Assembly (NCBI RefSeq): GCF_001570525.1
Contig: NZ_BBXC01000014.1
Span: 145,458-209,457, forward strand
From: Herbidospora sakaeratensis
Lineage (GTDB): Bacteria; Actinomycetota; Actinomycetes; Streptosporangiales; Streptosporangiaceae
Direction: 5' to 3'
DNA length: 64,000 nt
Made by a program: the position numbers and the translations under genes. Below the pieces are notes generated by a model. That model saw only the letters and a list, made by a program, of their open reading frames with translations. It did not search any database and was not told the origin of the DNA. Numbering within the stretch: the first letter of the stretch is position 1; every line of letters starts with the position of its first letter. This document shows positions 8,364 to 16,306 of the stretch, in pieces.

Positions 8364-8429
8364 ATGGTCGATATGGACGGTTTGGCGCTGCGAACCATGA
8401 CGGCCGGGGCCGGTCGTGACTCACGGTGA
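8364..8429 (+). CDS. 21-codon leader ORF with a strong ribosome binding site
   Basis: AAGGAGGAGAG directly precedes this ATG, the best Shine-Dalgarno in the neighbourhood, yet the frame is only 21 codons (begins MVDMDGLALRTM). Its TGA overlaps a GTG at 8426 that opens a 32-codon frame with good codon bias (PTAADNPRQLLGTFELEVG). That frame's TGA at 8522-8524 overlaps the ATG at 8524 of the lipoprotein. It could be a translated leader chain or a decayed small gene with a frameshift. Confidence 0.4.
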   Translation: MVDMDGLALRTMTAGAGRDSR

Positions 8430-8976
8430 TTCCCACGGCCGCGGACAATCCTCGGCAATTGCTGGGCACGTTCGAACTCGAGGTCGGCGCCCTGGTCGGA
8501 TCAATGGGATCGGCCGCCTTGTGATGGTCGTGCTGGTCTCCGCGCCGATCCTCGCGGGATGCGACCACGCCCCTCGTGCGGACCCGGTGGCGCAGACCAC
8601 GACCACGGGATCTCCCGGGGAACTTCTCGGTGCGTGGCAGAGCACCGGCGCGGGCGATGCGCTGCTCATGTACCGCTTCGACGCCGACGGCGGTTACACG
8701 CACACGAGCGTGCTCGTTCGGCAACGCCCTTCGGGACTGTTCAGTCAGGGAGTGCGGGTCTCCGGCAGCGTCGACGTCGACGGGGAGCGGCTGGTGTTGC
8801 GCCCGGAGGACGGCGCCGTGACGCTGACCGACCCCGGCTCGCCCGGCTCCAGCTACACGAATCGGCCGATGACCGACCTGAGCGCCGCGGAATACACGTG
8901 GATGTTGTCGCCCGACGGCGACCTCGGGTTGACGGAGGCCGCGTCGGGGAAGACGGTCACGTACCGGAGATTGTGA
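8416..8976 (+). CDS. Small lipoprotein, unknown
   Basis: The frame contains a lipobox (ILAGC) preceded by a hydrophobic run (VMVVLVSAPILAG) and a beta-rich domain of about 130 residues with GELLGAWQSTGAGDALLMYRF, like other small exported proteins that begin by testing for a change in fluorescence-fold or lipocalin-type barrels. The start is unsure. GTG 8416 gives a long Arg/Gly-rich leader before the signal peptide, while ATG 8524 gives a very short one but overlaps the stop of the upstream small frame (TGATG), as coupled genes do. It is probably anchored on the outer face of the membrane. Function unknown. Confidence 0.65.
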   Translation: MTHGDSHGRGQSSAIAGHVRTRGRRPGRINGIGRLVMVVLVSAPILAGCDHAPRADPVAQTTTTGSPGELLGAWQSTGAGDALLMYRFDADGGYTHTSVLVRQRPSGLFSQGVRVSGSVDVDGERLVLRPEDGAVTLTDPGSPGSSYTNRPMTDLSAAEYTWMLSPDGDLGLTEAASGKTVTYRRL

Positions 8977-9085
8977 CGAGACGGGCCGAGGTCGATCGTG
9001 CCGAACGCGTGGGCGAACCTGGCGCCGCAGAACGTGCTCGGGGTCGTCTCCTGAGTGTTCCGCGCGGGCCCCTACGATTTCGCGC

Positions 9086-9958
9086 ATGACCTCCCACGGA
9101 TTCACGCTCACCGCCCAGGGGCCCTTCGACTTCGCCGACGTGTTGCGGTTCGTCGGGCAGTGGCCGGCGGCGAGCACGATTCCGTCAGACGGTCGCGTGT
9201 TGCGGTTCGCCTACTGCGCCGAGCACGACTGGCTCCCCATCGGGGTGTCCGTCAGCGGCGTCCCGGGCGGCGTCGCCGTGGAGACCAGCCGGCCCGCCGG
9301 GCCGGCGATCAGGCACGAGATCGCCCGGATCTTCTCGCTCGACGTCGACGGGCGCGGGTTCGAGAAGGTGGGGCGGGGCGATCCCGTGCTGGAGGAGCTC
9401 CGGCTGCGCAGCCCGGGGCTGCGGCCGGTCGGGTTCTGGACGCCGTGGGAGGCGGCCTGCTGGGCGGTCATCGTGCAGCGGTCGTCGATGCACGTCGCGG
9501 CGAAGATCAAGCGGCGCATCGCGGAGAGGTTCGGGGCGCGGGTCGTCGTGGACGACGTCGAACACCCGGTCTTCCCGCCGCCGGTGAGCCTCGCGGAGGC
9601 CGACGGGATGGGGCTGCCGGCGCAGAAGGAGGAGTGGATCCGGGGGCTGGCGCGGGCCGCCCTCGACGGCGTGCTGACGGCCGAGTACCTGCGGAGTGTG
9701 CCGGCCGAGGCGGCGCTGGCCGATCTCAAGGGGCTCGCGGGCGTGGGGCCGTTCTCGGCGGGGCTGATCCTCATCAGGGGCGCGGGGGCGCCCGACGCGT
9801 TCCCGGGAGACGAGCCCCGGTTGTTCGCGCTGCTGCGGGAGGCGTACGGCCTGCCGGAGGACGCCGCGCCGCGCGACTACGCGAAGCTGGCCGACGGGTG
9901 GCGGCCGTTCCGGTCGTGGGCGTCGTTCCTCTTCCGGGCGTCCACCTACCAGGAGTAG
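9086..9958 (+). CDS. AlkA-like DNA-3-methyladenine glycosylase (HhH-GPD superfamily)
   Basis: The 290-residue protein has an N-terminal beta domain (about 1-95) and a helical HhH-GPD core. The helix-hairpin-helix LKGLAGVGPFSAG lies at about 214-226, followed by DAFPGDEPRL, where Asp242 is placed like the catalytic aspartate of AlkA. The segment EAACWAVIVQRSSMHVAA corresponds to the conserved helix before the hairpin. Such enzymes flip out and excise alkylated purines to start base-excision repair. The start ATG at 9086 sits 27 bases after an upstream stop. It is apparently transcribed with the DUF5713 gene 24 bases downstream. Confidence 0.85.
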   Translation: MTSHGFTLTAQGPFDFADVLRFVGQWPAASTIPSDGRVLRFAYCAEHDWLPIGVSVSGVPGGVAVETSRPAGPAIRHEIARIFSLDVDGRGFEKVGRGDPVLEELRLRSPGLRPVGFWTPWEAACWAVIVQRSSMHVAAKIKRRIAERFGARVVVDDVEHPVFPPPVSLAEADGMGLPAQKEEWIRGLARAALDGVLTAEYLRSVPAEAALADLKGLAGVGPFSAGLILIRGAGAPDAFPGDEPRLFALLREAYGLPEDAAPRDYAKLADGWRPFRSWASFLFRASTYQE

Positions 9959-9982
9959 CCGCCGGTGCGGCAGGATCCCCGC

Positions 9983-10321
9983 ATGCCCGTGAATGCGAAG
10001 ATCGCCGCGCACCCGTTCCTGGCCGGCCTGTACCGCGACCCCTACTTCCCCGACGAACTCGTCGACAAGGGGAAGGCCGTGCTGCTGCGGTTGTGCGACC
10101 GCATCGAGGCCGAGCGGCCCGCCGACCTGGCCGCCCTCTACGTGCTCACCCACGCGGCGACCGACGAGTTCAACGCCCTCGACGAGGAGTTCCACGACGC
10201 GGGCAGCGAGATCGAGACCGCCGCGCGGGAGTGGATCGCGGACGACTTCTGGATCGTCGCCAGCGCCTACGGGTTCGACGACGCCGACATCGAGGAGCTC
10301 ATCGCCACCCGCGACTGGTGA
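9983..10321 (+). CDS. DUF5713 family protein
   Basis: The 112-residue soluble protein has LYRDPYFPDELVDKGKAVLL near the start, LTHAATDEFNALDEEF in the middle, and ends with DADIEELIATRDW. This pattern matches the DUF5713 family as I know it from many bacteria. It is acidic and mostly helical. Function is unknown. The ATG at 9983 is chosen over the GTG at 9965 because the family begins shortly before the PFLxxLY segment. It follows the glycosylase gene and may be co-transcribed. Confidence 0.8.
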   Translation: MPVNAKIAAHPFLAGLYRDPYFPDELVDKGKAVLLRLCDRIEAERPADLAALYVLTHAATDEFNALDEEFHDAGSEIETAAREWIADDFWIVASAYGFDDADIEELIATRDW

Positions 10322-10446
10322 CCCTGGTGCACAGTTACCGGTTTGTCGCTTTTAGATAGGTATGCCTGTCTGGACCGGTCCTTGCCGGTCGGTACCCCCG
10401 TTGTCACGCTCGTGTCGTCAGCCGGACAGAGCCACGGGGGCGCCAC

Positions 10447-11169
10447 ATGGCGGTGTTTCACGGTCAGGACCTGCGCGACTATCTGGCCCGGGTCTCCCGG
10501 CACGCCATGGTCCGCGCCATCCGGGACCAGGGCGTCGACCTGCTCAAGGTGAGCGCGGGGGAGCGGGTGCTCGACGCCGGGTGCGGCCCCGGCGACATGG
10601 CGGCCCGGTTCGCCGGCCTCGGAGCCCACGTCACCGCGATCGACGCCGACCCGGAGATGGTCGCGGTGGCCGGGGAGATCCCCGGCGTGACGGCGCGAAC
10701 AGGGGATCTCGCCGCTCTCGACCGTCCCGGCGCCTTCGACGTCGTGTGGGCCGAACGGGTGCTCCAGCACGTCGCCGACCCCGACCGGGTCGTCGGCAAC
10801 CTGGTGCGGGCGCTGGCCCCCGGCGGGCGGATCTGCCTGGTCGACGTCGACTGGACCGGCCTGGTGGTCGACGGGGTCGACGACGAGCTCGCCGATCAGG
10901 TGCTCGGCGTCTTCCGCACGGTGGTGCCCCACCCGTCGATGGGACGCACCCTGCGCCGCCGGCTGGTCAGGCAGGGACTCACGACCGTCGAGGTCGCGGC
11001 GTTCCTCGGCGTGTCGAGCGACCTGGCGGACGCGGCGGCGGTCATCCCCGTGCTCGACGAACGGCTCGTCCCGGCTCCCGGCGCATGGTTCCGGGCCCTG
11101 CGGGACGCCGCCGGCCGGGGCGAGTTCCTGATGGCCCTGCCCCTCTACCTCGCCGTGGGGTCGGCGTGA
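10447..11169 (+). CDS. Class I SAM-dependent methyltransferase
   Basis: The 240-residue protein carries the SAM-binding motif I (ERVLDAGCGPGDMAARF, about residues 37-53), the acidic motif II end (TAIDADPEMV), motif post-I RTGDL and motif IV (FDVVWAERVLQHV). It resembles the UbiE/Coq5-like small-molecule methyltransferases. Its stop codon overlaps the start of the FeeM-like acyltransferase gene (TGATG), so the two products probably act in one small pathway. The substrate is unknown. The start ATG 10447 is preceded by GGGGGCGCC. Confidence 0.88.
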   Translation: MAVFHGQDLRDYLARVSRHAMVRAIRDQGVDLLKVSAGERVLDAGCGPGDMAARFAGLGAHVTAIDADPEMVAVAGEIPGVTARTGDLAALDRPGAFDVVWAERVLQHVADPDRVVGNLVRALAPGGRICLVDVDWTGLVVDGVDDELADQVLGVFRTVVPHPSMGRTLRRRLVRQGLTTVEVAAFLGVSSDLADAAAVIPVLDERLVPAPGAWFRALRDAAGRGEFLMALPLYLAVGSA

Positions 11170-11747
11170 TGACCTTCGAGGTCCACCCGCCGGACGGCGC
11201 GTTCGGCGGGCGGCCCTGGCAGCGGGAGCTGGTCGGGTTCCGCAGCGAGGTGCTCAGGTCGTTCGGGCTGCCGTCGGGGCTCGACCACGACGTGCACGAC
11301 GGGCCCGCCCACCACCTGCTGGCCCGCACCCCCGACGGCGTGCTCGCCGGGTGCGCCCGGCTCGCCCCGCTGGAGGACCTGCGCCCGAGCCGGGTGCTCA
11401 CCCTCGAACCCCGCTCGGCCGACATCCTGGCCGAGGCGGGCCTCACCTCCGCCGACGTGCTCGAAGGCGGGCGCTGGCTGGTCGGCGCGGCACACCGGCG
11501 CGGCGGCGTCGGCGGGCGGCTGGTGCTGGCCGGCGCGGTCACGGCGGTCCGGCTGGGCCGCAAACTCGCCTGGGTGCTGGCCGGTACGGCCCACGGCCAG
11601 GACACGCTCCTCATCAGAATGGGCTTCCACGCCCCCTCCGGCCGCGTCCACGAGATGCCCGACCTGGGCTACCCCGTCCGGCTGCTGACGGTCCGTCCCG
11701 ATCGCCTGCTGCACGGCCGGGAGGAGCCCGAGGTCGTCTTCCTATAG
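11169..11747 (+). CDS. FeeM-like / GNAT-fold N-acyltransferase
   Basis: The 192-residue protein has the pattern of N-acyl-amino-acid synthase and autoinducer-synthase-like GNAT proteins: HHLLARTPDGVLAGCARL, then EGGRWLVGAAHRRGGVGGRL (an acyl-CoA/ACP-binding-like loop), then LAWVLAGTAHGQDTLLIRMG. It is coupled by a 1-base overlap to the methyltransferase. FeeM-type enzymes join fatty acyl chains to amino acids or amines. A methylated acyl-amide product is an inference from the pairing. The last six bases overlap the opposing phosphatase gene. Confidence 0.65.
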   Translation: MTFEVHPPDGAFGGRPWQRELVGFRSEVLRSFGLPSGLDHDVHDGPAHHLLARTPDGVLAGCARLAPLEDLRPSRVLTLEPRSADILAEAGLTSADVLEGGRWLVGAAHRRGGVGGRLVLAGAVTAVRLGRKLAWVLAGTAHGQDTLLIRMGFHAPSGRVHEMPDLGYPVRLLTVRPDRLLHGREEPEVVFL

Positions 11748-12161
11748 GGAGGCGGCGAAACGGCGGATCCAGCGGCGTTGCCACGGGGTCTCCACCGCCT
11801 TGCGGTGGTGGTGGGCCCTGACCCAGGCCACCGCCTCGTCCGGGCCCAGGCCCGTCAGCGTGGCCAGGCAGGCGAGCACGGTCCCGGTGCGGCCCACCCC
11901 GCCGCCGCACGCCACCTCGACGTCGGCGCCGCCGGCGGCGCGGTCGTACAGGCCGCGGATCGCCGTGGCCGCTCGGGCGGGGTCGGACGGCAACCAGAAG
12001 TCGGGCCAGCGCACCCATTCGGAGGGCCAGGGCACCTGCGGGGGGCGGCCCAGGACGTACAGGCCGAAGTCGGGCAGCGGGCCCGGGGGCAGCGGGTGGC
12101 GGAGCCCGCGGCCGCGGACCCGGGTGCCGTCCGGCAGGAGAAGGGCGCCGTTCAGGGGCAT
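11742..12161 (-). CDS. Small cysteine-dependent protein phosphatase (PTP/DSP fold)
   Basis: The 139-residue protein contains the phosphate-binding loop VEVACGGGVGRTG, with nucleophile Cys85 and Arg91 (CX5R). WPDFWLPSD at 52-60 could supply the general acid aspartate. At this size it is a compact dual-specificity-type phosphatase with no added domains or signal peptide. It overlaps the FeeM-like gene tail to tail. Its start codon is only 18 bases from that of the divergent secreted-protein gene, so its promoter must lie inside that neighbour or the transcript is leaderless. Confidence 0.82.
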   Translation of the reverse strand: MPLNGALLLPDGTRVRGRGLRHPLPPGPLPDFGLYVLGRPPQVPWPSEWVRWPDFWLPSDPARAATAIRGLYDRAAGGADVEVACGGGVGRTGTVLACLATLTGLGPDEAVAWVRAHHHRKAVETPWQRRWIRRFAASL

Positions 12162-12179
12162 GGGGAATATTGTGAACGG

Positions 12180-13169
12180 ATGCGGGCAATCATCGCGGTC
12201 TTATTGGCGGTCTCCGCCTCGCCCTGGCAGGTCGCCCAGGTCGTGCGCTTCCCGGGTGACGACGTGTTCGCCGACGTCGCGGTCACGGCCGACGGCACCG
12301 TCTGGACCGCCGGGCACCGGGTCGTGAACGGGCGGCGCCAGGGGTTCGTGCAGTCGCTCAAGGGCAAGACCAGGAAGACGCTGCCCGGCCGCCTGCCGGA
12401 GTTGTCGGCGGTCGCCGCCGCCGGGAGCCGGGCCTGGGCCTTCGGGCCGAATCGGGCCTACTCGTGGAACGGGCGCGCCTGGACGTCGTGGTCGCTCGGC
12501 ACGTTCCGGGCCGACGACGCCGAGACCGTCTCCGCCCGCGACGTCTGGGCCGTCGGCGGGAACACCTCGCGGCACTGGACGGGCTCGTCGTGGCGACGCC
12601 ACCCCGTCCCGGGCGGGGCCCAGGCCGTGGACGCCGGAGCCGGGCAGGTCTGGGCCGCCGGGAGCGGCGTCTTCCGCTGGTCGGGCACGAGCTGGCGCAA
12701 GGTGACGCTGCCCAAGGTCCCGCTGCCGGCCCAGGACGCCACCGTCACCTTCATCGACGTCGCCGTCGTCGGCGCGCGCAACGTGTGGGCCGTCGGCGGG
12801 GTCTCCTGGGAGGGGGCGGACGAGGAGGGCGACGACGTGACCTTCTCCCGGCCCCTCGCCATGCAGTGGAACGGCACCCGGTGGCGGATGACGCTCGGGA
12901 CCACGCAGGGGCAGCCGTACACGGAGGCGGAGCCCGACGGCAGGGGCGGGGTCTGGATCGCGCAGGGCGGCTGGAACCCGCTGATGTGGCAGGTCAGGGG
13001 AACGAGCTGGGAGAGCACGCCGCTGCCCCGGCCCAAGGGGTACGACGCGTCGCTGGCCGCCGTGGCGCGCCGGCCGGGCACCTCGCAGGTGTGGGGCGCC
13101 GGGTTCACCGCGCCGGAAGGCGACCCCGATGACCCCGGAGCCAATGCCACGCTCTGGCGCGTCTCCTAG
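12180..13169 (+). CDS. Secreted beta-propeller-like protein
   Basis: This 329-residue protein starts with a short signal peptide (MRAIIAVLLAVSASPWQVAQ, cleavage near 18-20). It then has repeated WxxG-type strands such as RVWxVGG, SRHWTGSSWRR, FRWSGTSWRK and NVWAVGGVSW, the look of a propeller built from degenerate Trp-rich blades. Codon 8 (12201-12203) is the rare TTA. No catalytic motif is visible. The start is fixed by the signal peptide and the divergent neighbour. The 11-base gap to the HhH gene suggests co-transcription. Confidence 0.7.
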   Translation: MRAIIAVLLAVSASPWQVAQVVRFPGDDVFADVAVTADGTVWTAGHRVVNGRRQGFVQSLKGKTRKTLPGRLPELSAVAAAGSRAWAFGPNRAYSWNGRAWTSWSLGTFRADDAETVSARDVWAVGGNTSRHWTGSSWRRHPVPGGAQAVDAGAGQVWAAGSGVFRWSGTSWRKVTLPKVPLPAQDATVTFIDVAVVGARNVWAVGGVSWEGADEEGDDVTFSRPLAMQWNGTRWRMTLGTTQGQPYTEAEPDGRGGVWIAQGGWNPLMWQVRGTSWESTPLPRPKGYDASLAAVARRPGTSQVWGAGFTAPEGDPDDPGANATLWRVS

Positions 13170-13180
13170 CATCGGCAGCT

Positions 13181-13384
13181 ATGACCGAACTTCCGACGAT
13201 CAGCCGTCCGGCGAACGGGGCGCTGGCCGAGGCCGGCTGCCGCACCCTCGAGGACGTCGCCCGGTACACGGCGAAGGAACTGCTGGCGCTGCACGGGATG
13301 GGGCCCAAGGGCATCCGCATCCTCACCGAGGCGCTGACCGCCGCCGGGTTGTCGTTCCGCGATCCCGATAAGATCGAGCGATGA
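13181..13384 (+). CDS. Helix-hairpin-helix protein (RNA polymerase alpha CTD-like)
   Basis: This 67-residue protein is essentially one HhH unit: ISRPANGALAEAGCRTLEDV followed by LLALHGMGPKGIRILTEAL. It resembles the stand-alone alpha-CTD-like HhH proteins found in actinomycetes and Bacillales. Non-specific DNA binding is expected. Its TGA overlaps the ATG of the next gene (ATGA), so the two are coupled. Confidence 0.82.
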   Translation: MTELPTISRPANGALAEAGCRTLEDVARYTAKELLALHGMGPKGIRILTEALTAAGLSFRDPDKIER

Positions 13385-13917
13385 CCGAAATGACCGAAAC
13401 CGCGGCGGGCTGGCTGTCACCTGAGGAGCTCTCGCTCATGCGCGAGCGCCTGCCGATCCTCTACATCGACGCCGTGCCGGTCCGCGCCGACGAGAACGGC
13501 GTGGTCACCCACGTCGGCCTGCTGCTGCGCATCGGCGCCGACGGCACCGTCAGCCGCGCGCTGGTCTCCGGGCGGGTCCTCTACGGCGAGCGGGTCCGCG
13601 ACGCGCTGCTGCGGCACCTGGAGAAGGACCTCGGCCCGGTCGCCCTGCCCCGCGTGCCGCTGTCGCCCCAGCCGTTCACGATCGCCGAGTACTTCCCGAC
13701 CCCGGGCGTGACCCCCTACCACGACCCCCGGCAGCACGCGGTGTCGCTGGCCTACGTCGTCCCGGTCGCCGGCGACTGCGCCCCCCGCCAGGACGCCCTC
13801 GACCTGGAGTGGTTCACCCCCGAGGAGGCGGCCTCCCCGATGGTCCAGCAGGAGATGACCGGCGGTCAGGGCACCCTGCTGAAGCAGGCCCTCGCCCACG
13901 TCGGCCTGATCGTCTGA
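13381..13917 (+). CDS. DUF4916 / NUDIX-like hydrolase
   Basis: The 178-residue protein follows the pattern of the actinobacterial DUF4916 family, which has the NUDIX fold: WLSPEELSLMRERLPILYIDAVPVR at the start, GLLLRIGADGTVSRALVSGRV, and EWFTPEEA near the end. The canonical Nudix box (GX5EX7REUXEEXGU) is not intact; the region LVSGRVLYGERVRDALLRHLEKDLG retains only part of it. Hydrolysis of nucleoside diphosphates is therefore unproven. It is coupled to the HhH gene and converges on the TPR gene with a 16-base gap. Confidence 0.75.
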   Translation: MTEMTETAAGWLSPEELSLMRERLPILYIDAVPVRADENGVVTHVGLLLRIGADGTVSRALVSGRVLYGERVRDALLRHLEKDLGPVALPRVPLSPQPFTIAEYFPTPGVTPYHDPRQHAVSLAYVVPVAGDCAPRQDALDLEWFTPEEAASPMVQQEMTGGQGTLLKQALAHVGLIV

Positions 13918-13933
13918 CCCGGCGGCCACGCGG

Positions 13934-15820
13934 TCAGCGCGGCTGGTAGCTGCACCTCGCGCCCGTCTTCACGGTCGCCCGCAGCTCCGCCGCGACCGTC
14001 CGGTCGAGTTCCTCTATGCGGGTCAGGGCCCGGCGGATCGCCTTGCCGACCGCCACTCTGGCCCGTTCTCCGTCGCCGGTGAACACCCGCGACCGGCCCC
14101 CCAGCCCGGTCGCGGCGGCCAGTTCGCCGGCCAGCCACGCGTGCTCGGCCCGCAACGCCGTCGCGCCCGCCGCGTCGGTCAGCGCCTCGCGCTCCTCGAT
14201 CGCCTCCTGGAGGCGGATCAGCCGGGTCTCGTACGCCCGCCGCGCCGTCGCGTCGAGCACCGGCTGGTCGGGCGGCTGGTCGGGCACGCCGGCCAGGTCG
14301 GCGGCGGGCACCTCGCGGCCCGGGTTGGCGATCAGGACCGCCAGGTGGCCCATGCCGACGCTGTGCTCCACCACGACCGACCGGCCGCCGAGGTCGAGGC
14401 GCCAGTGGCGGCCCTGGCGGCGGGCCGAGACCGCCGCCGGGCCCGCGGAGCGGCGGGCGACCGGCGCCGGGAGCTCCATGCCGAGTTCGGCCGCCTCCTT
14501 GGTGGCCAGTTCCAGCTCCCGCAGCGCGACGTCGTCGTCGGGGCCGTGGCGCAGGGCCAGGGCGTGGCCGAGCCGCCAGCGGGACAACACGGCGGCGGGC
14601 CAGTGGCCGAGGGCCAGGTTGTCGCGGACGGCGCTCTGGAAGTGGCCGATCGCGCGGTCGAGGCGGCCCACGGTCAGGCTCGCCACCCCGAGCGGGTGGT
14701 GGGCCGAGCCGAGGCAGGTGACCCCCAGGCTGGCGATCACCGGGCTGCCCTCGTGGGCGCTCAGCAGGTCGTAGACCTCGGCCGAGGCGGTCTCGTCGCC
14801 GAGCAGGTGGGCGGTCTCGGCGACGCCGTACATGGTGTAGAGCCAGGAGCTCGACCGGGGGAGGGCCGCGAGGTCGCGGCCCCGGATGCGGGCCAGCATG
14901 CCGGCCGCCAGGCGGTGCTCCCCGGCGGTGGCGGCGGCGATGGCCAGGCCGGCGAAGTAGCTGTTGTCGACCGCGCTGAGCACGGGGGAGTCGGCCTGGT
15001 CGTGCATCAGGTCGGTCAGCTCGGCGATGCGGCCCTGGAACCAGCGGATGGTGCCGAGCTGGCCGCCGTACCAGCCCGCGGCGTCGCGGTCGCCGGCGGC
15101 GGTGCCGCGTTCGGCGCTGGCGGTGGCGAGGTTCTCGGCGTGCGCGAACCGGCCCTGGCGGATGGCCAGCATGACCCTGATCGCGCTCGCGATGAACCCG
15201 GCCGCCCCGTGGGGGCTCCGGTCGAGCAGGGCCTCCAGTTCCCGCAGGCCGCGCTCGGCGTGCGGGTCGCCGAGTAAGAACAGGTCGACGGTATGCCACA
15301 TCACCCCCATCACCGTGTCACCCGGCCGGCCCGTGCGACCGGCGTGCCCGATCAGCTCCTTGGCCAGCGCGAGCCGCGTCTGGCCGTGGTCGGGGCCGAG
15401 CAGGCAGTGGTGGGCCAGGCTGAGCGCCTCGACCAGGGCGACCGGCTCGCCGGCCTCACGGGCCTCGGCGAGCTCGCGCATGATCGCGTGGTGCGTGCCG
15501 TGGCGGTAGTCGTCCTCGCCGGCCAGCCGGATGCGGAGCCGGCGGGCCAGGTCGGCGCCGACGCCGGTGGCCGTCATGGCCTGCCACTGGCGGGTGCGCA
15601 CGGTCGACTCGGCCTCGCCGGTGCGGTGCTCGTGCACCCAGACGCCGCCCAGCCCCAGGGCCGACCGGGCCATCCCCTCGTGGTCGCCGTCGCCTTCGGC
15701 CCGGCGCCAGGCCAGCTCGAACCACTGGCGGGCCGCACGCAGATCCCCCTCCGCGTGCAGTGCGTGTTCCCCGGCCGCCAGCGCCGTGCCCGGTCCCTGG
15801 CGGTCCCCCTCGTGGGCCAT
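13934..15820 (-). CDS. TPR-rich regulator-like protein with a C-terminal winged-helix-like region
   Basis: The 628-residue protein has helical repeats (about 10-430) with TPR character, for example AARQWFELAWRRAEGDGDHEG and RLDRAIGHFQSAVRDNLALG. The C-terminal 190 residues begin with HWRLDLGGRSVVVEHSVGMG, which looks like a winged-helix DNA-binding start, and continue with a long charged coiled segment around YETRLIRLQEAIEEREAL. There is no ATPase or LuxR motif. This resembles actinomycete TPR regulators whose genes lie near transporters. Two direct CTCGTACG repeats sit just upstream of its start. The start at 15820 is well separated from the next gene. Confidence 0.65.
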   Translation of the reverse strand: MAHEGDRQGPGTALAAGEHALHAEGDLRAARQWFELAWRRAEGDGDHEGMARSALGLGGVWVHEHRTGEAESTVRTRQWQAMTATGVGADLARRLRIRLAGEDDYRHGTHHAIMRELAEAREAGEPVALVEALSLAHHCLLGPDHGQTRLALAKELIGHAGRTGRPGDTVMGVMWHTVDLFLLGDPHAERGLRELEALLDRSPHGAAGFIASAIRVMLAIRQGRFAHAENLATASAERGTAAGDRDAAGWYGGQLGTIRWFQGRIAELTDLMHDQADSPVLSAVDNSYFAGLAIAAATAGEHRLAAGMLARIRGRDLAALPRSSSWLYTMYGVAETAHLLGDETASAEVYDLLSAHEGSPVIASLGVTCLGSAHHPLGVASLTVGRLDRAIGHFQSAVRDNLALGHWPAAVLSRWRLGHALALRHGPDDDVALRELELATKEAAELGMELPAPVARRSAGPAAVSARRQGRHWRLDLGGRSVVVEHSVGMGHLAVLIANPGREVPAADLAGVPDQPPDQPVLDATARRAYETRLIRLQEAIEEREALTDAAGATALRAEHAWLAGELAAATGLGGRSRVFTGDGERARVAVGKAIRRALTRIEELDRTVAAELRATVKTGARCSYQPR

Positions 15821-15831
15821 CCGCGCTCCTT

Positions 15832-15853
15832 CTCGTACGTTTTCTCTCGTACG
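15832..15853. promoter_or_regulatory. CTCGTACG direct repeat upstream of the TPR gene
   Basis: Two exact CTCGTACG copies (15832-15839 and 15846-15853) are spaced 14 bases apart, 12-33 bases before the start codon of the TPR regulator-like gene. They would lie in the core promoter or first bases of the mRNA, a good position for an operator used by the gene product itself or another factor. Confidence 0.45.
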
Positions 15854-15914
15854 CGAACAAGTGATAGACCCTCCGCTTGCACCCGCCTTTATTAGTGCTT
15901 GACCGACATGTCCG

Positions 15915-16232
15915 TCAGGTGATGTCCAGCCGGTCGATCAGGGTGTCGTGCGTGCGGAAGGTCAGGGTGCCCGGGCCGTTGTAGCCGTCGCCGGACACGG
16001 TGACCGCGACCGTGGTCGATTCGCCAGTAGTGCGCGCCCCCGTGACCACGATCGTGGTGCGGGCGCCGATGAGCTCCCGCGTGTTCCATTCGGCGATGCG
16101 GTCGCGCCCCTCGAAGGTGCGGCCGAAGACGTTGACGACGGCGTCCTCGGCGAACGCCCCCAGCAGGGCCTCGACGTCGCCCCGGTTGGTGGCGTCGAAC
16201 ATCTGCTGGATGGCGGGTAGAAGCGGATCCAT
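15915..16232 (-). CDS. SnoaL-like (NTF2-fold) protein
   Basis: The 105-residue protein has the NTF2/SnoaL pattern: IQQMFDATNRGDVEALLGAF, AEDAVVNVFGRTFEGRDRI, and strands ending in HDTLIDRLDIT. Single-domain proteins of this kind act as small-molecule isomerases or binding proteins. I chose the ATG at 16232 because GAGG lies six bases upstream; an upstream ATG at 16277 would add 15 residues without family support. The substrate is unknown. Confidence 0.78.
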   Translation of the reverse strand: MDPLLPAIQQMFDATNRGDVEALLGAFAEDAVVNVFGRTFEGRDRIAEWNTRELIGARTTIVVTGARTTGESTTVAVTVSGDGYNGPGTLTFRTHDTLIDRLDIT

Positions 16233-16306
16233 CGCGGTCCTCGCTGTGTGGTCGGGTGATGTGTCCTTGTGGGCCACATCCCCCGCTGACGAGGACGATA
16301 TGCCGG

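Noticed and set aside
5828-8458. Frames of about 820-880 codons antisense to or out of phase with the 693-residue gene
   Set aside because: Arg/Pro/Gly-rich products typical of the wrong frame of GC-rich genes; the 693-residue frame has the ribosome site and the coding bias.
10340-10375. Iron-box-like sequence near TAGATAGGTATGCC
   Set aside because: The match to the DmdR/IdeR consensus fails when aligned base by base, and the genes downstream are not iron genes.
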